Assembly (NCBI GenBank): GCA_026874595.1 | Contig: CM049307.1 | Coordinates: 25,268,362 to 25,332,361 of the forward strand | Reading direction: 5' to 3' | Length of the DNA: 64,000 bases | DNA from: Sipunculus nudus | Lineage: Eukaryota > Annelida > Sipuncula > Golfingiida > Sipunculidae | Shown here: piece after piece, positions 1 to 13,500 of the stretch | How positions within the stretch are numbered: the first letter of the stretch is position 1 | Layout of the letters: each line of letters starts with the position of its first letter | Program-made: the position numbers and the translations under genes | Notes under the pieces: generated by a model | Databases searched by the model: none | What the model was told of the DNA's origin: nothing | Seen by the model: the letters and a program-made list of their open reading frames with translations, nothing else

Positions 1-200
1 AAAACTCTTCTAACGGACACCTCACTAAGGCGGACAACTGGCTATAACGGACATGATAGTTAAGTCCCTTCAAAATTCTTTATATGTTGTGTATAAGCAG
101 AACCTCTGTAAGGCGGACACCTCACTACTGCGGACAACGGACAGCAGATTTCAACTCAAACCAACATTCTAAGAGTAAATGAACCTGACAAATGCGGACA
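1..200. repeat. Terminal-type repeat array (pogo-like, CGGACACCTCACTA units)
   Basis: Repeated units of the form CTAACGGACACCTCACTA and AACCTCTGTAAGGCGGACAC, about 20 bp apart. Such stacked AACCTCT..GGACACC units are typical of subterminal sequence in pogo/Tigger-like Tc1-mariner transposons. The element extends off the left edge, so its limits are unknown. Confidence 0.45.
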
Positions 201-1204
201 CGAAACGCTACCTCCGGCGGACACTGATCACTCGCTCCGGGCAACATCAAAGACCACCGGTACTGTTGCTGTTCCGGGTACTGGAACACAAAGGATTATG
301 CAATCCCCAGTTGTTACCTTAATGCGTGTCCGTGCTCATGTCACGGTGTGATATGCTACTAAGTTAAACACAGCAAATATGAAGCGTTAAACATCGTGTC
401 ACTTTATTCCACGGTTGATCATTCAGACGTTGCGAAGCTGCATATTTTTTGCTCGACCGCGGGGTCAATAAATTCATTAAACGGCTACCGATTTCCCATG
501 CGTCTTTGATCTCACCACGCAATATCTAACTGTAAAATTAGCCACTTTGTTATAGCAGGCTGTTTGATTTTAATTTATCGGTTTTGCTCAGTATATCTCA
601 AACTGATCTGCTCAGTGTCAAACATCTGCTCGCTCCTTAGCTGTTTGTACCGTGCCGCCATGCACAAGCTCCTCGGGGTTCGTTTAATCTCGGGTGCCTT
701 CAACATTAAAGCAAATCAAACCAACCAACCACCATCAAAGAAAGTTTATTTTAGGCTAAAGCTACATTCACCTATAAAAACGAATGTTCCCAGGTTCGCA
801 GCCATTACAATCTTCGCATTATCAACGTCGTCATAATCTTTGAGATTATCGCATTTCGACAGCTGAACTAGGAGAGTATTAGGCAATGCCGCCAGGTGGC
901 ACCACACGTACTCCTGGGCGGGAGCATATGCTGTCTGAGAATTTCAAGCTTATTCGACCATGTGATTCAGCGATAAAGAGCGTACGCGAGTATATGAACA
1001 TTGTTTTTACGGATGTCTTCATCGACTTTTCTCCTTATATTGTTCACTACTTGAGATAATTAAAAATAATCACAGTTTGTATATGAATATTGAATGCATG
1101 ATGTGTGCATGAATATGTTGTACATATACATGAAATCTGATATAATACAATAAACACGCTCTAGCAGCTGTTCGTTGTCTTTATTTATAATCCCTCAGTT
1201 ATCA

Positions 1205-1288
1205 TCCAAGGTCAACCTGCCTAATAAGGACACCTCACTATTAAGGACAAAATGATTGAGTCCCTTGACTGTCCGCTTTAGACAGGTT

Positions 1289-1294
<6 letters not shown>
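1205..1294. mobile_element. Candidate right end of a pogo-like DNA transposon
   Basis: The units GGACACCTCACTATTAAGG, GAGTCCCTTGAC and GTCCGCTTTAGACAGGTTTC recur here in the same order as at the window start. The end reads AGGTTTCACTA and abuts a TA run, the expected TA target. No transposase reading frame lies between the two copies, so it would be non-autonomous or two separate insertions. Confidence 0.4.
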
Positions 1295-1368
<74 letters not shown>

Positions 1369-1382
1369 AAGAGAGAGGGAGA
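1293..1382. repeat. Compound microsatellite (TA)n-(GA)n
   Basis: About 38 bp of pure TA followed by about 50 bp of GA with two AAAG interruptions. Confidence 0.95.
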
Positions 1383-4300
1383 GCATAAACTAATCTTGGC
1401 GTGGTATTCATGCTTGTTTTAGATCAGGAGAAAAAAGTTATTCTGTTAATTATGTCTGTTTATAGTCTTCATAAAGTGAATATGGTTAGCTGGCAATCTG
1501 TCAAATCATACAGAAAAGGTTTCCCCATGACTGATTCATGTATAAAGTAAGCTTTATTTCGCATGAACATTCTATTAGAGTGCTTGTGCCACCTCTTGTA
1601 GAGGTCTCTCCATTGATATCACTTGATTGCCCTTTCTTTCTAAACCTATAATTTTTATATGAATAAAAAACAATAATGTAACCACTATACTATTAACTCT
1701 AGATAAATGTATGATGCAATTAAGCTTGAATGGAAAGTTTAGAGGCAGAGCGGGGTTGTGTTACATAACCTTACCTTGAACAATGAACAGGGGCACCAGA
1801 TGAACGATAACGACAAACAATACATGGTTATTCCTTGGTAACCTCCCAGCCATCTACTCTTTTGTTTTATGCGATATTATGAAAGCCGTGAACGTCTGCT
1901 ATGGTTATTCCTTCCCCCAAATGCTGAATTGTCCGTATCGTAAGCGACAAGTTGATACAGCCGATGTAACCGTCCGTAATGGCACAGGACGTCCATCGAA
2001 GGCCAGGAATATATGGTTACAATCAGGGTGTTAATTCCGTTTTCATGTGAGTCATAAACACGAGATACCCTGCTTCATGTATCGACATTTTTCTCATCTA
2101 TACAATAATTGATGCCCTTCCGCCCACTTATACTTAAGCACTCATTCAAACCGACCAGTGCGCAAAGAGTGACGTCTTTTCAATTGTACTGTGTTTATTG
2201 CTCAAACCCCAACCGTCAAGCATAGGTTCTTATAAATAATGAACCATATCTGCTGATAGCGACTCGGTAACCACACGATTACAGGTCGCTGATAAATATT
2301 CTGTTCTGGTTAACTCTTCGTTTGGTCCCTTTTCGTTTCCTAGAGCCCCAAGGTCAACTGAGGAAAACCCTCGTGTGTCACGAGCTTGCGGGTAAACGTT
2401 TATATTTAGGGCCTGTGAACTGCTGAACGTCTTCTATTTGCTGCCCCACAGGGCTCGTGTCTACTCAAGGGGAACACTCTTAACAACATAAGTGCCGGAA
2501 ATTCTCCGTCCATATTTAAGGGCAAATGATGATAGGTTAAGGAGTCCAAGACCCGTGGAAAACAGATGGATACCATGCATCCTTAATATTAAACCCGCAT
2601 TATGTGATACTAACATGACCTGAGATTTGTTCAGCTTATACAATTTCAGCAGCTAAAATCGTCTCACTTTAGTTGTTCATGAAAAATACAGGGGTCTAGG
2701 TCTTTTCTCACAGTATGTCTTTACTGAATGTCGTCAGCTGTCACTGGTTTGATTGTAAATACCAAGTTATATGCCTTATGAAACCTAAAATAAGGGGATA
2801 TAGGTCATAACAAATTGTTGTATGATATAGCTCTTTACTGAATATTGTAGACTTTATCTGTGCTGTTAAAGAAATGTACAATAACAATGGTTTCCACTAT
2901 ATTTCACCCCGAAAGTAACGCCTTTTAAAGGGGCCAAATCACTAATCTGACCTTTTTAAACTAAAGGTGATCCCTTGGAGCATTTATAAAAATAGGCCAG
3001 AAAACGTGGATATCAACGCACACACGCTGCTTGTTTTGTTTATATCAACGTGTTTATAATATGCGGGGGCCCGCCAAAATAAACAAAACAAATTCAAAGA
3101 GGGCATCTGGCAGCAAGTCAGATAAGCCAGCGCTTTGCAAAGTGTGCTTTGAAACAAGTGACCTTTCTACCTCCGCATGTATGCAACCTACCACCAGAGG
3201 TTATATGTTTTCCTCGTTTGTCAACATTGCTGTGTTCTTGATTAACAAGATCATACATCCGCCATGAAGGCGTTATAAGAACTTTTCACAACCAAAATTA
3301 TCCATAGATCATTAATATATACACAGAGAAAGTCAAGAATCACATATATTCTTTTTCAAAATGTAGGTGATTAGGCACCTCCAATGTCGCTTCAAAGGCG
3401 ACATACGTTGTTTTTGCATCCACGCAGACAAACCTTAAGAGCTAGAGTGGACAAAATACATTTGGCTTAATATACATACTTTAAAAGTCATTATAATCGA
3501 GTGATATAAAGTACATTGTCCGAAAGATCACTGTCAATATCATGCATTTACCTATTTATCAAGGCTACACGTTAATGAAAATTCTTGTAGTGTCTAATTT
3601 CTGTTCGCATTTCTGTATTTAAATTATTTTGATTCGAAATCAAAAGCTATGAGAAAGGACAATAAGGTACACCACGTTATTTAAAGGTATACGATGAAAA
3701 AATATATACAATAAATAAATAAATACGTGGATTAGTCTTTATGATAAGTTGATTGTTATGGTAGCTTTACATCGGCAAAGGAAATTATACCTCACGTGTG
3801 CGCGTGTACGCGTGTATGAAAGAGCGATAAAAATAATCTACTTAATGAATTTATTAATCGTGGAGACAATTTGTTGGGCAACAAATCACATAAAAAACTA
3901 ATAATGTTTTCATATAAGAAAATTAATTATCATATTTTTATTCAAAGAAATTATACAATCAAACCTTTAAGCAGACATATGAACATTTAGAAATACTATT
4001 TACAAATACTCTTATCACAAAAACATTGAACATTCAAATTAACTATTCGCCGTAGCTATTAGCTAAGCTAAAGGTGTACCCATTCTCCATTAAACAAAAC
4101 CTGGACTTCCAAGATATATGCTGTTTAGTGCAATTTAAGTGTCACATTACATCAATTATCCCTGCAAACCGACAAGAAAACCAGACCATTCAGAAATTAA
4201 CTGTATTAATGACGTCACAACTTCCTTTGAATTTAAGATTTGTTGTTAAATCAACAGGAAACTTGATCACACCAGTTGAAGCGCCCATGTATTTAAGTTT

Positions 4301-4399
4301 TTACTGATCGAAATCATGCAAATATAAATGGGGAAAGTTTGATGTACTAAATAAGCAGCTAGCAGTGACCAGACAGCATTTATGGAAGTCACTAAGTGC

Positions 4400-4400
<1 letters not shown>

Positions 4401-4456
<56 letters not shown>
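4401..4456. repeat. (TA)n microsatellite
   Basis: Uninterrupted TA dinucleotide run of about 54 bp. Confidence 0.95.
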
Positions 4457-4458
<2 letters not shown>

Positions 4459-6474
4459 TAACACTATATATAACATATGTATATAATTCATAAATACAAA
4501 TAATTATTTATATAAAGAAAGAGAAAAAAGAGACAGTTAAACAGTTAAGAATGTTCATATATGAATACAAAACATTATGTTGCTTCAATAAAGTTATAAC
4601 CTGTGATATTGTAGGGCACTGTAGGTTACGTAAATACATGTAATATTACGTACAAATATTTTTAATATGATTATCACATACACTTTTATAGAAATGTATC
4701 AGGAAGCACGCAGGTATGCATGCTTAAGTGTACCAGCCATTGTGTACTGTACGAGGCCTGTTTTGGGTGTTTCGGCAGGTTTTGTGTTATTCTTTTCTTT
4801 CCCACCGGTATGGGTTGAATATTGTCATCACATCATTGTTGCTGAATAAAGGAGTGCTACCGCTGAGGGAATACCCTGGACGTAAACGCACTCCGGACCT
4901 TTTCAGCTTGAGTGATAGCATCTCTTTTACAGTTCAGGTCTCCAAGGCACCCACGGACCTCTCCTTGCGCTCAGTGATGTGTAAACACTGTACAGTGATT
5001 AATAACCCCAATGTGTACGTGTATGTAACCACGTCTCAGTAAAACCAAACATACACTGGCGTACGTACAAAAACGGATTTGCTTATCTGTTGACCCGGAA
5101 GTAAACCTTGTTCGATGGTACATGACCACGCCCTTGACAGGGTTATAAACCCCTTACTTATGGTCCTTTCAGTGTCAAAGTCCCTGTGCAATCACCACCA
5201 TGCACCTATAAACAGGACATCGTTTGCGTCATTACTATCTTCTAAGTCGTTCCCTCTTATTGTTGGTAAATAAAGACAATTTGACACAATGAATACGTGT
5301 GTAGGCAAATTCAACAGACTGCTTTATCTTTGGTTTATGCTTTCATCCTGGATGATCATATTTTATATGTAACGTTATATATCTTATCTTTCGTGAGATT
5401 CTGGTATATTTAATGCAGATTCAGTTATTTTTATTGATGGCAGGCAACCTGATTGACTCAGCACAATAGAAAATTATCTTTATTACATTTGATAAAGCTA
5501 TCTCAAATTTTAACACGATATTCACTGAAGATATACAATGCCATCTTGGTTTCTGCTAGGAGTGATCTTTCTTTCGGTCTGTTTCTCTGAATAACTGTCC
5601 AGTTATATCAACAGTATTCGTCAAACTAATTAAATGTTTTTAGAACATTTTTCATGGATGTGTTACTGAAGAAGCAGGATAATTACCTGGGCAGAAGAGG
5701 TTATGTTTATTTGTCTATAAAGCTTTTTTTGGTTATAGGATTACATAAATTAAAAGGCTTGACGTACATTTGTGGAGAATTTGAACATGGGCCACGGAAG
5801 AATAACGAGAAAGAGCATAATAGAAAACTTATATGTTAAACATATGTTAAATCTATTTATTCATTTAAGTTTGTGACATACTGGTGATCATTAAGCTTAT
5901 CTGTATCGCAACTGTTGTTTTATGTATGCTATCAGCCTACCATGGAGAGAAAGGAGACGTGGTTATAACATATCGTGTAAAATAGAATTCCACCTCTGAG
6001 GGCATAGGCGGAATATGAAAAGAACCGTCACTGTTGCTGTTTAGAGGCAGGATTGACGTGTAGAATCACCGAACGGAAATCCATTACGGATTTAAAGCAT
6101 GAGTGATAGCATTTGTTGGCAAGCGCTCAGGAGGATGTCACTGTCCGACTGAACCAAACATACCGATCTCTAAGCAAAATCAAACATAGAACATGGGCAT
6201 ACCTCATATGCTGACCACTGTGACCAGGAAGTATTTCATATCACAAATACCCAGGCCGTCTGCGTCTCGGTCTTAAAATATTGGGGTCCCATCTTGTCTA
6301 CATGTCAAAAATAATATATATCTGCATAATCAGAAAAGGGTTTCAGTTATATTTTCTCTTGAGAAAATATACACGGTGATAATAAATCAGAATATCTTAA
6401 ATGTAATTTTACTATGTATACATTCGTAACAGAAGGTCCCCAGATTTCCACCTCGGCCCATAATGATCTGGGCT

Positions 6475-7615
6475 TGGACATTTTTCCTTTTTTTTTATTT
6501 TCTTAGTCTCGGAGCATTTTTTGTGTTCTATTTCTTGGTCTTGGGCAAATTCTCCTGTTCTTTGCCTTGGTCGTGGATCATTGCATGTTCTTTTGCTTGG
6601 TGTCAGACCATTCGCCCTGATTTTTATCTTGGTCTCTGGGACCATTTGTTCTGTTCTATGTCTTGGTCTCGAACCATTCGTCTTGTTATTTCTTTGGTCT
6701 CGAGCCATTCTTTGTCTTATTCCTGAACTATTTGTCCAGTAATTTTCTTGGTCTCGCAGCTTTTGTTCTTTTTTATTTTTTTTGTCTTTTTCCTGGACTT
6801 ATTCTTGTTCTTTGTCTTGGGCGCGGACCATTTGTCCTGTTCTTTTTCTTGGTCTCAACCCATTTGTTCTATTCCTAACATTTGTCTCGGAGCTTTTTTC
6901 TCTTATTTTTTTTTGGGCTCGGAGCATTTGTCCTGTTATTTTTTCTCAGATTCGGAGAATTTGTCTGATTTTTTTCTTGGTCTCTAGATCATCGACCTGT
7001 ACTTTGTCCGGCTCTTCGACCATTCGTCCTGTTCCCTGTCCTGGTCTCTAACCATTCATTCTGTTCTTTCTCTTTGTCTCGATCCAATTGTCCTGTTCTT
7101 TTTTCTGTTTCTCTGACCATTTGTTTTGTTCTTGTCTTGGACTAGGACTTATCGTCCTGTTCCTTATCTGAGTCCCCGGGACCATTAGTCCTGTCCTTTG
7201 TCTTGATCTCGGATCATTCGTCCTGTTCTTTGTCTTGTTCTTTTAATTTGTCTCGGAGCGTTTATCCTGATCTTTTCCTAGTCTCGAACCATTCGTTTAG
7301 TTCCTTTTCTTAGTCTCGGAGAAAAAAAACAGGATTTCTGGTTTTTTTTTCTCTTTTTTTTTTGGTCTCGGACCATTTGTCCGGTTCTTTTTTTCATGGA
7401 GCATATGTCCTGTTCTTTTTCTTGGTCTCGGACTATTTCTCCTGTCCTTTTCACTAGGTCTTGGACTCTTTGTCCTGTTCTTTTCTTGGTCCCGTCCCAT
7501 TTGTGTCGTTCTTTTTCCTGGTCTCGGACCATAAGTCCTGTTCTTCCTCTTGGTCTCCGAATTGTTGTCCTGTTCTTTGTCTTGGTCTCCGGCAACTTTA
7601 TTTTGAGTAGCCAAG
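6475..7615. repeat. Degenerate ~30-33-bp minisatellite, pyrimidine-rich on the + strand
   Basis: About 35 imperfect copies of a unit built on TTGGTCTCGGACCATTTGTC followed by CTGTTCTTTTTC. It reads as long open frames in several phases on both strands, for example on minus GPRPRQRT-like repeats. These are by-products of the unit length and pyrimidine bias, not a gene. Confidence 0.9.
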
Positions 7616-9458
7616 GTCGGTCTCGACTACATATATTATTGATAAATATACATAGTATTGGGATTAGAAAGATGGATCCGTTATGATAATTGTTAAATTA
7701 ACCACGGCTTCAAATTAAGCCATCTAAATAACCTCTTAAATAAATAGAGACTGTCTTCAACGACAGTCACCTGCACATTGTATTTATATCATGTAAACCG
7801 TTATCATGTGAGTTACGTCTGAATTATTAGTCATTTTTATTTAAACTTTATCTGACTCGTCGACCTCTTCAAGGTAATATGCTCTGTAATCACCTCTCGT
7901 CTAGACACGACCCAATTTCATATATCATTCGTTATAAAAGGAGTCTGGGTTTATGCTATAACTACATACACAGACCAAACCGGAATTATTTATGTTAGTT
8001 CCCTATCGGCACAGGCAAGTTCTTTTAAAAAAAAAGTTTACGTTCATTCTGATACAGTGTACATTTATGTGTGTCGTAGGTTTATTACGTTTTCTTTCGA
8101 CAGTATTCGTATACGGTGTCCATAAGTGTCGTTCAACGGCCAGTTTATACGGATCATAAACAGTTTTGAGTCCCTTAACTGTTAAGTCTAACCAACAAAT
8201 GCACATATACATAAAAAAAACAAAAGACAGAAAAAAACATATCGCATGGGTAGCAGAGTGAAGGATATATAAACGTGTAAGCTCTTTGCGGTATTGTCTA
8301 ATGCCAGCGAGAAATATTGCGTCTACTGGGCTGCTTCATAATCAGTTTCGTTTCGTTCTTAGATTAATATAGACTACACACGTGTTACGTCTGGTTGACC
8401 GTGTCTGACCTCCATCGAGCCAGAAAAATACATTATAGTACAGGGCAGAATGGAAAAATGAAAGATATATCACCACAAAGTGTGTCATACACGTGCGATA
8501 TTGGTTTGCATAGAACCAAGACACAACTGTCACCGCTGTTTCGTCATGTATGACCACATCTTATTTATAGCTATTAAAAACGATGGATGAAATCTGTATT
8601 GCGTCTATCTGCGGAAAACAGCTGTGATGTAATGTGTGTGTCTGGGAGGGGAGGTTGAGGGGTTGATACTATGTATTTTCCACTCTGGTGTGGATTACTT
8701 TGCACGCTGACCTAGAGTACCTCCTTTGCTGGATATTTACAGCTGTAATGTAAAGTGCCACTCAGTTCAGCACTGACCTGCGTCAAGTCAACCAAACTTA
8801 CCGGTCCCGTCCCTATATCTTGGTCCGTACCGAAATATAATGGGGCTCCCTTGACCCATGTCCCAACGACACGCAACCTATGGTTGAAATGGGTCCATTA
8901 TTATTATTTGTTTTAATAATGGAAGAAAAAATAAATCCCAAAACCATTGGTGCCTAAAAAATGATCTCACCACTGGTTTGCTTTGTTACCCAGATCAGAG
9001 TTGTTGGAAAGCAAGGAAATACATTTCTGGTACCTAATGAGACGTGAACACTCAGAATTTCAATCACAGGTACCATATAGGGATGTCGTCGCATTTATAA
9101 CCTCAAAGCCATATTGAGTTATCTCAGCCGCGAAAAAAGGGCATCCGCTTGCCGGTACTCATGAGTTATAACCGACACAAATACAATAAAGAAATGTAAG
9201 AAAGTTACAGGATTTGGTCATTCTTGGTGCTGCCAAACACGGAGGTGGTCGTGTATTGGTTCTGTACGGAGAGACCCTGTATAAGGTCTTAACCAGTAGT
9301 ATGCTCCCTTTTACCTAGGCACGAATGATTATTTGTAGTGGGCATTAGGCAATTGAAGAAATGACCACATACCGCCTTTACTAGAGAGCTCGACAAAAAT
9401 ATACCTGACATATCAAGATCAGAATAGTAAAGTCACATTAGACTTACAGGGTCACTTA

Positions 9459-9632
<174 letters not shown>

Positions 9633-10060
9633 CATAAGTCAGGCACTAATAAACGGAATCTCATGAAATATTCAGAGCATTTCGGAAATGGGCCAAGGAA
9701 TAATTGATAAGATTTTGGTATGGATCCGGCACATGTTCCGGATCCAGAAACGTAAAAGAAGAATAGTCCCAAATGCATAGTCATTTATTCACAAATGGAC
9801 CTTGGAATATGGGCCGAATAATTGATGCCCATATGGCGGAGGCTAGTATTCATTATAGTTCAGATTTCTAGTTTCAGATTATTAACAAACTAAATTTATA
9901 TTTTCGTCACCAGACTGCACACTATAAAAAAGAAATGACAAATACATTATCCATGTGGGTGCATTCATATAATACTCTTAAGGAAATAATATTTTATGGA
10001 AAAAAACGGTATCGTGACGCTTGTAAGAGAGCAACTATAGCGTGAAAATACTGCAGCGGT

Positions 10061-10062
<2 letters not shown>

Positions 10063-10146
<84 letters not shown>
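10063..10146. repeat. (TA)n microsatellite
   Basis: About 84 bp of uninterrupted TA, roughly 250 bp upstream of the start codon of receptor gene 1. Confidence 0.95.
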
Positions 10147-10147
<1 letters not shown>

Positions 10148-10390
10148 CAGAAAGAACTTCACGTAGATGCTATCGTGGCATCTCACCGTGTCATGCTAAC
10201 AGGTTTCCGCCTTATGGTTAAGTGTAGGCTCAGGGAATATCTGTAAAAAGTAATGGGCTTAATTCATTTACTTCATCCGAGCGCAGCTTGCCTCTCTAAT
10301 TACTCACACTTGAAGACCTTTCATAATTCTACAGGAGATGAGCCACAGATTCGTGTGTAATGCAATTTTACAGACTAGTCTACCTCCGTC

Positions 10391-10502
10391 ATGTTATTGC
10401 TAATTGGTATCGGATTGTTTATAGTATTGGAAGCAGTCACTACTAATTCGGATACCTGCAGCGCGAATCCTAACCACAGGATATGCTATGACACTGTTGA
10501 AG
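10391..10502 (+). CDS. Receptor gene 1, exon 1: signal peptide
   Basis: Encodes MLLLIGIGLFIVLEAV followed by TTNSDTC: a hydrophobic core with probable cleavage near the threonines, then a mature N-terminus with two cysteines. Ends with donor GAAG|gtgagt in phase 1, matching exon 2. The non-coding upstream part of the transcript was not located. Confidence 0.75.
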
Positions 10503-13500
10503 GTGAGTTATGTTACTTTTTTGATAGATTATATGAGTGTGGCTGCTAGAATGCTGAATCCATATAATTCATGTCTTGTGCATCAACCGCATAAATGTTA
10601 TTCAGATATCAGCCCCTTATGACGGGCGTGTTGTACTCTAAAATGCGTAATTATACTCTTTGTACGGACACAAGGGTGTAATTAAGGTATAATTAAAGGG
10701 AGATTAATTCTTATGACACAAGACTCTTGATGCAAATCATTTATAAGGTGTATGTATGATAATTTTAAAGAAAAAATCACATGTTAAGTATAAACCAGGG
10801 ACATCAATACAGGGGGATGGGGGCTTATTCCCCCCCCCCCCTCATTTTTTACCAAATGGGATAGTCAATGTAGTCACCCCCCCCCCCGATATTCAGAGAA
10901 TAATATTTATATATTAGAAATTAAATATATTAATGGTTAGAATTATAGACTTATTGTATAGCTTAACCTGTTTTAGAATAAACACATATTGGTCATACCC
11001 ATTTTTTAAACAATATACTTAATTGTAATATATTTTGAATTGTCACACAGACAATTAAATATATTTATATATATGTGTGTCTATGTATGTGGGTATTTGT
11101 TTATAAATAAAAGATGTCCCAACTTTGGTTACTGTTTCACGCCTACGAGTCATCCCCCAATCCTTGAAGGTAAATTGATGTCACTGGTTTAAACGTAATA
11201 TAACATAACAATGCTATCTACACTGATATCACTGTGGTAACACAATCGTAATCAGTATGAGTCGTTTTCTGTTATGGTTGTAATCATTCAGGAATCTCCT
11301 CTTGCATAGTTAGTTTAAGGGTTTGTGTGCACTTAAAAAAACAGTTCCCTCAATTTTCCCTCAAGTTTTTTATCAATTGAATTAAATAAACTATAACTGT
11401 GAGAGGGTGCGGGGATTTATTACAATATACTTGATGTTAAATGGTACAATATACATGTTTTGCTATGTTTCTTATACGGTGAATTAAGGGATTGTTTAAC
11501 ACTATAAGTGGGTCATTTCACTTACTAGCTATTAATTTTTGCAATCGCCAAATGATCGCTGAAAGATTGAGCCAGCAACTGAGCGATAATGGGAAAGCTG
11601 CTAAGGAGTGTACGACCTTAGGAATTAGGTCAAGATCAAAATATATATTAGGTGCGCATATGTCACCTATGAATAATATTTTGTCTAAAGTTCAGTTTTT
11701 GAAAACTAGGTAAAATAAACGCATCGTCCCCTACAGGCCAAACCTTAATTCCTACGATGTGAGGCTTAAAGGTATTATGGGGCTTTTGCTCGATGCTTCG
11801 GAGCAGAGACAGTACACGCTGTGTGTAGTAGCTCAGAGGAGTGCAGAGTTTCCATATTTCAAAAGGGTATCAATGCACATATAAAATGGTTTCACATTAA
11901 CACACTGAAAAGATGCGTCATGTTGAATAAACCATTCATGCTTATGACTAATCCACTCTGAGTTCATTAACGTTATTAGTCTAAAATAACGTTAGTTTTG
12001 ACCACGAATAAAAAATACATGAATATTTTCTTGACAAAGTGGCGAGCCTACATAAATTCTCTATGATTACTTCTTTTTCTCAGTTTAGCCATATACTTTG
12101 TTAATACATTTCAATGGAATGGAAACTGTTTACGAAATAACGATTGCCATGATCGGGGTAACTAGTAAGGAGAGTATAACCAGTTGATTGTTTTTATTAT
12201 TTGTTGTGTATTATTTTACAATATCATGTATCGATGTTAGTGTGGAAACGTAGGTTAAGAGAACCCAAGTGTTTTAATTGAGATTGGTTTCAGTAGAGTC
12301 GTAATTCCGGGAGGATCGGTTCTTGTTTCTATGTCTAGTCGGTTTCCTGTAATAACATTGTTGACTGTAGAATTCAAAGGCACCACATCTGCATACTTGA
12401 TTTTTTCCCATTCTTTAATCTGTGGAAGCGTGTCAATTTTAGTATTCATGCATTGAACGACCGACCACACAATAGTATAAGGCGGTAGGCCAAAAGCGTT
12501 CAGGATGTGTGACGTAAGCATTAGTATTTATACTAGAAACGCAAAAGTAAAGGCACAATCTCCTAAGTCAGCGTGCTAGAAGGTGTATTCTGACAGTTTG
12601 TTGGTCTGGAGGAGGGTTCGAGGATGTCTGAAAACTGATCTGCTAAAGGACGATTTCCTGGAGTCTGCGGGTCAATAACGGACTTGTAAGTTGTGTTTAC
12701 AGGAGGACTTGTAAGCAGCCGATTGGTATCTAGCCGTGACAACCCGACTCACTAGGCAACCGGATAATTGGGCTGGTAAGCCTATACTCGAGTCGTGATA
12801 CAAGTTATATCTAGGAATGTATCGCAGTGATCTTGCATCAGGTTGCATTCATATCGAGTAAAACGGCCCACAATCTCAATATTATTTTAAAAATAATGAA
12901 TTTACACAAAAGTATACATGTGAGCTCACAACCCAAATTGAAACACCGTCTCCATGGACACGGGTCATTCCCTGTATCGCCTGCAAGCTGCCTGCGTCCT
13001 GTAACCCGTGCGAACCATGTTGTGTTCATGCGGTCATAAATTCAACAAACACGCCAGGGGGTTTACCAATATGCTGGGTTAAAACGGAATTTTTCTCGCT
13101 CATGTTTGGTATTATTAGAAAGTACACAAAAAATGCAAACGATTGGTCTGGTTTATGTTGATTGACTGTGTACCTGTAGGCAATGAAGCGTTGTCAGAAA
13201 TTACGAAAAAATTTGCATCTTCATAAGGCCTTATAATGCATTCCTCGGACTTAGATGTAATGACACTCTGGCGCCAGGAATCTGTCGTAATACCAGAGGG
13301 TCGATATGACGCTAATTGGTATCTGCCGTGGTGAAGCTGAGCAAAAAGACCAGGATAATTGATGCGCTGATCATTGTGAATAGAACCTAATATATTTGCA
13401 GTGATATATTCGGGTTCAGATTACTGGATATACCCAGGGTGTTTACATAAGGATATACATGATCTGAGAGAAATGCTACAGAGAAGGCTGTGTGACTATA

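Noticed and set aside
1195-1386. Frame with Ser-Leu and Tyr-Ile repeats
   Set aside because: Translation of the (GA)n and (TA)n microsatellite; the same applies to frames at 4267-4491, 9965-10186, 46961-47176, 47864-48133 and 48637-48923.
6412-7614. Several 70-105-codon frames on both strands over 6.4-7.6 kb
   Set aside because: They are translations of the 30-33-bp minisatellite; residue composition follows the unit in every frame and there are no splice signals or domains.
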